Source: Geobacteraceae bacterium (lineage in GTDB: Bacteria > Desulfobacterota > Desulfuromonadia > Geobacterales > Geobacteraceae). Taken from it: a DNA stretch of 40,992 bases. The DNA lies in assembly GCA_024281055.1 (NCBI GenBank), contig JAMXLF010000014.1, positions 1-40,992 on the forward strand, given 5' to 3'. Below the pieces are notes generated by a model, which did not search any database, was not told the origin of the DNA, and saw nothing but the letters and a program-made list of their open reading frames with translations. The position numbers and the translations under genes were made by a program. Positions 40,872-40,992 of the stretch are shown piece after piece (within the stretch, counting starts at the first letter, position 1; each line of letters starts with the position of its first letter).

Positions 40872-40992
40872 TGTCCCGTTTGGTTAGTTCTTTCTAGTAA
40901 TATTTGCACTTTGTTTTGCTCTTTGAACTGATTCAATAATTGCTGATGCGCTCTTGGTCCACTTGAACGGCTTGGCGCTTGTTGCGTTATGA
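40868..40992 (-). mobile_element. IS630-family insertion sequence, 3' end only (right copy)
   Basis: Exact inverted copy of bases 2-126, starting with CTAG and running off the window. Both ends of the window therefore show the same end of the same element, pointing inward, which shows that two separate copies flank the region or that assembly ended in the repeat. Confidence 0.8.
40884..40991 (-). CDS. IS630-family transposase, C-terminal fragment (right copy)
   Basis: Identical to the left fragment: 35 residues with AKPFKWT near the start and a TAA stop at 40884-40886 (reverse strand). The 5' part of the gene lies outside the window. Confidence 0.75.
   Translation of the reverse strand, partial: HNATSAKPFKWTKSASAIIESVQRAKQSANITRKN

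Overview
The window looks like a chromosomal contig from a Geobacter-like bacterium (Desulfuromonadota). This is inferred from gene content rather than a marker gene: many lipoproteins with Ig/TIG or repeat folds, PAS-GGDEF signalling, a PEP-CTERM-type protein, small Cys-rich proteins, and GC-rich C-ending codons. There are no rRNA or tRNA genes and no CRISPR array. Both ends are the same 125-base sequence in inverted orientation. It carries the last 35 codons of an IS630-family transposase, so the window is bounded by two copies of one insertion sequence, very probably because assembly stopped in that repeat.

Left part (0.25-6.4 kb, + strand): a tightly overlapping trio of CHAD protein, ParA-type ATPase and CYTH-NUDIX protein, which I read as a polyphosphate-linked module that may position polyphosphate granules. 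It is followed by an Rhs/YD-repeat scrap, a galE-like epimerase, and a coupled set of small genes ending in an FRG-domain protein.

Middle part (6.4-14.6 kb): a mosaic with clear decay. It holds a flavoprotein, a PAS-GGDEF gene broken by a frameshift, the C-terminal stump of an isoprenylcysteine methyltransferase-like gene, the leftover start of a duplicated lipoprotein gene, a SUKH protein, two small Cys-rich proteins, a second ParA with a small RHH-like partner, a TIG/repeat lipoprotein, and a gamma-glutamylcyclotransferase-like protein with a possible duplicated tail.

Right-centre (16.1-37.3 kb, all - strand): one long co-directional cluster. In transcription order it encodes a lipoprotein with two FKBP/SlyD-like units and a thioredoxin domain, an FhaC/ShlB-type outer-membrane transporter, a 3281-residue filamentous-haemagglutinin-type exoprotein, a fusion of DUF2341, LamG and ExbB/TolQ, then ExbD, a TonB-like protein, a putative porin, a membrane histidine kinase, a response regulator and a small lipoprotein. 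It reads as a two-partner secretion system with its own proton-motive energiser, outer-membrane pore, periplasmic folding factor and signalling pair.

Right end (37.7-40.9 kb, + strand): a DUF2292-like small protein, a PEP-CTERM-type secreted protein, a PstS-like secreted binding protein, an intrinsic terminator and a short coiled-coil exported protein running into the IS.

Three intergenic places (about 10.2, 14.05 and 37.97 kb) carry the same folded element: a hairpin whose flanks pair, followed by a terminator-like stem. Base pairs change compensatorily between copies, so it is a candidate structured RNA or a dispersed terminator-like repeat.
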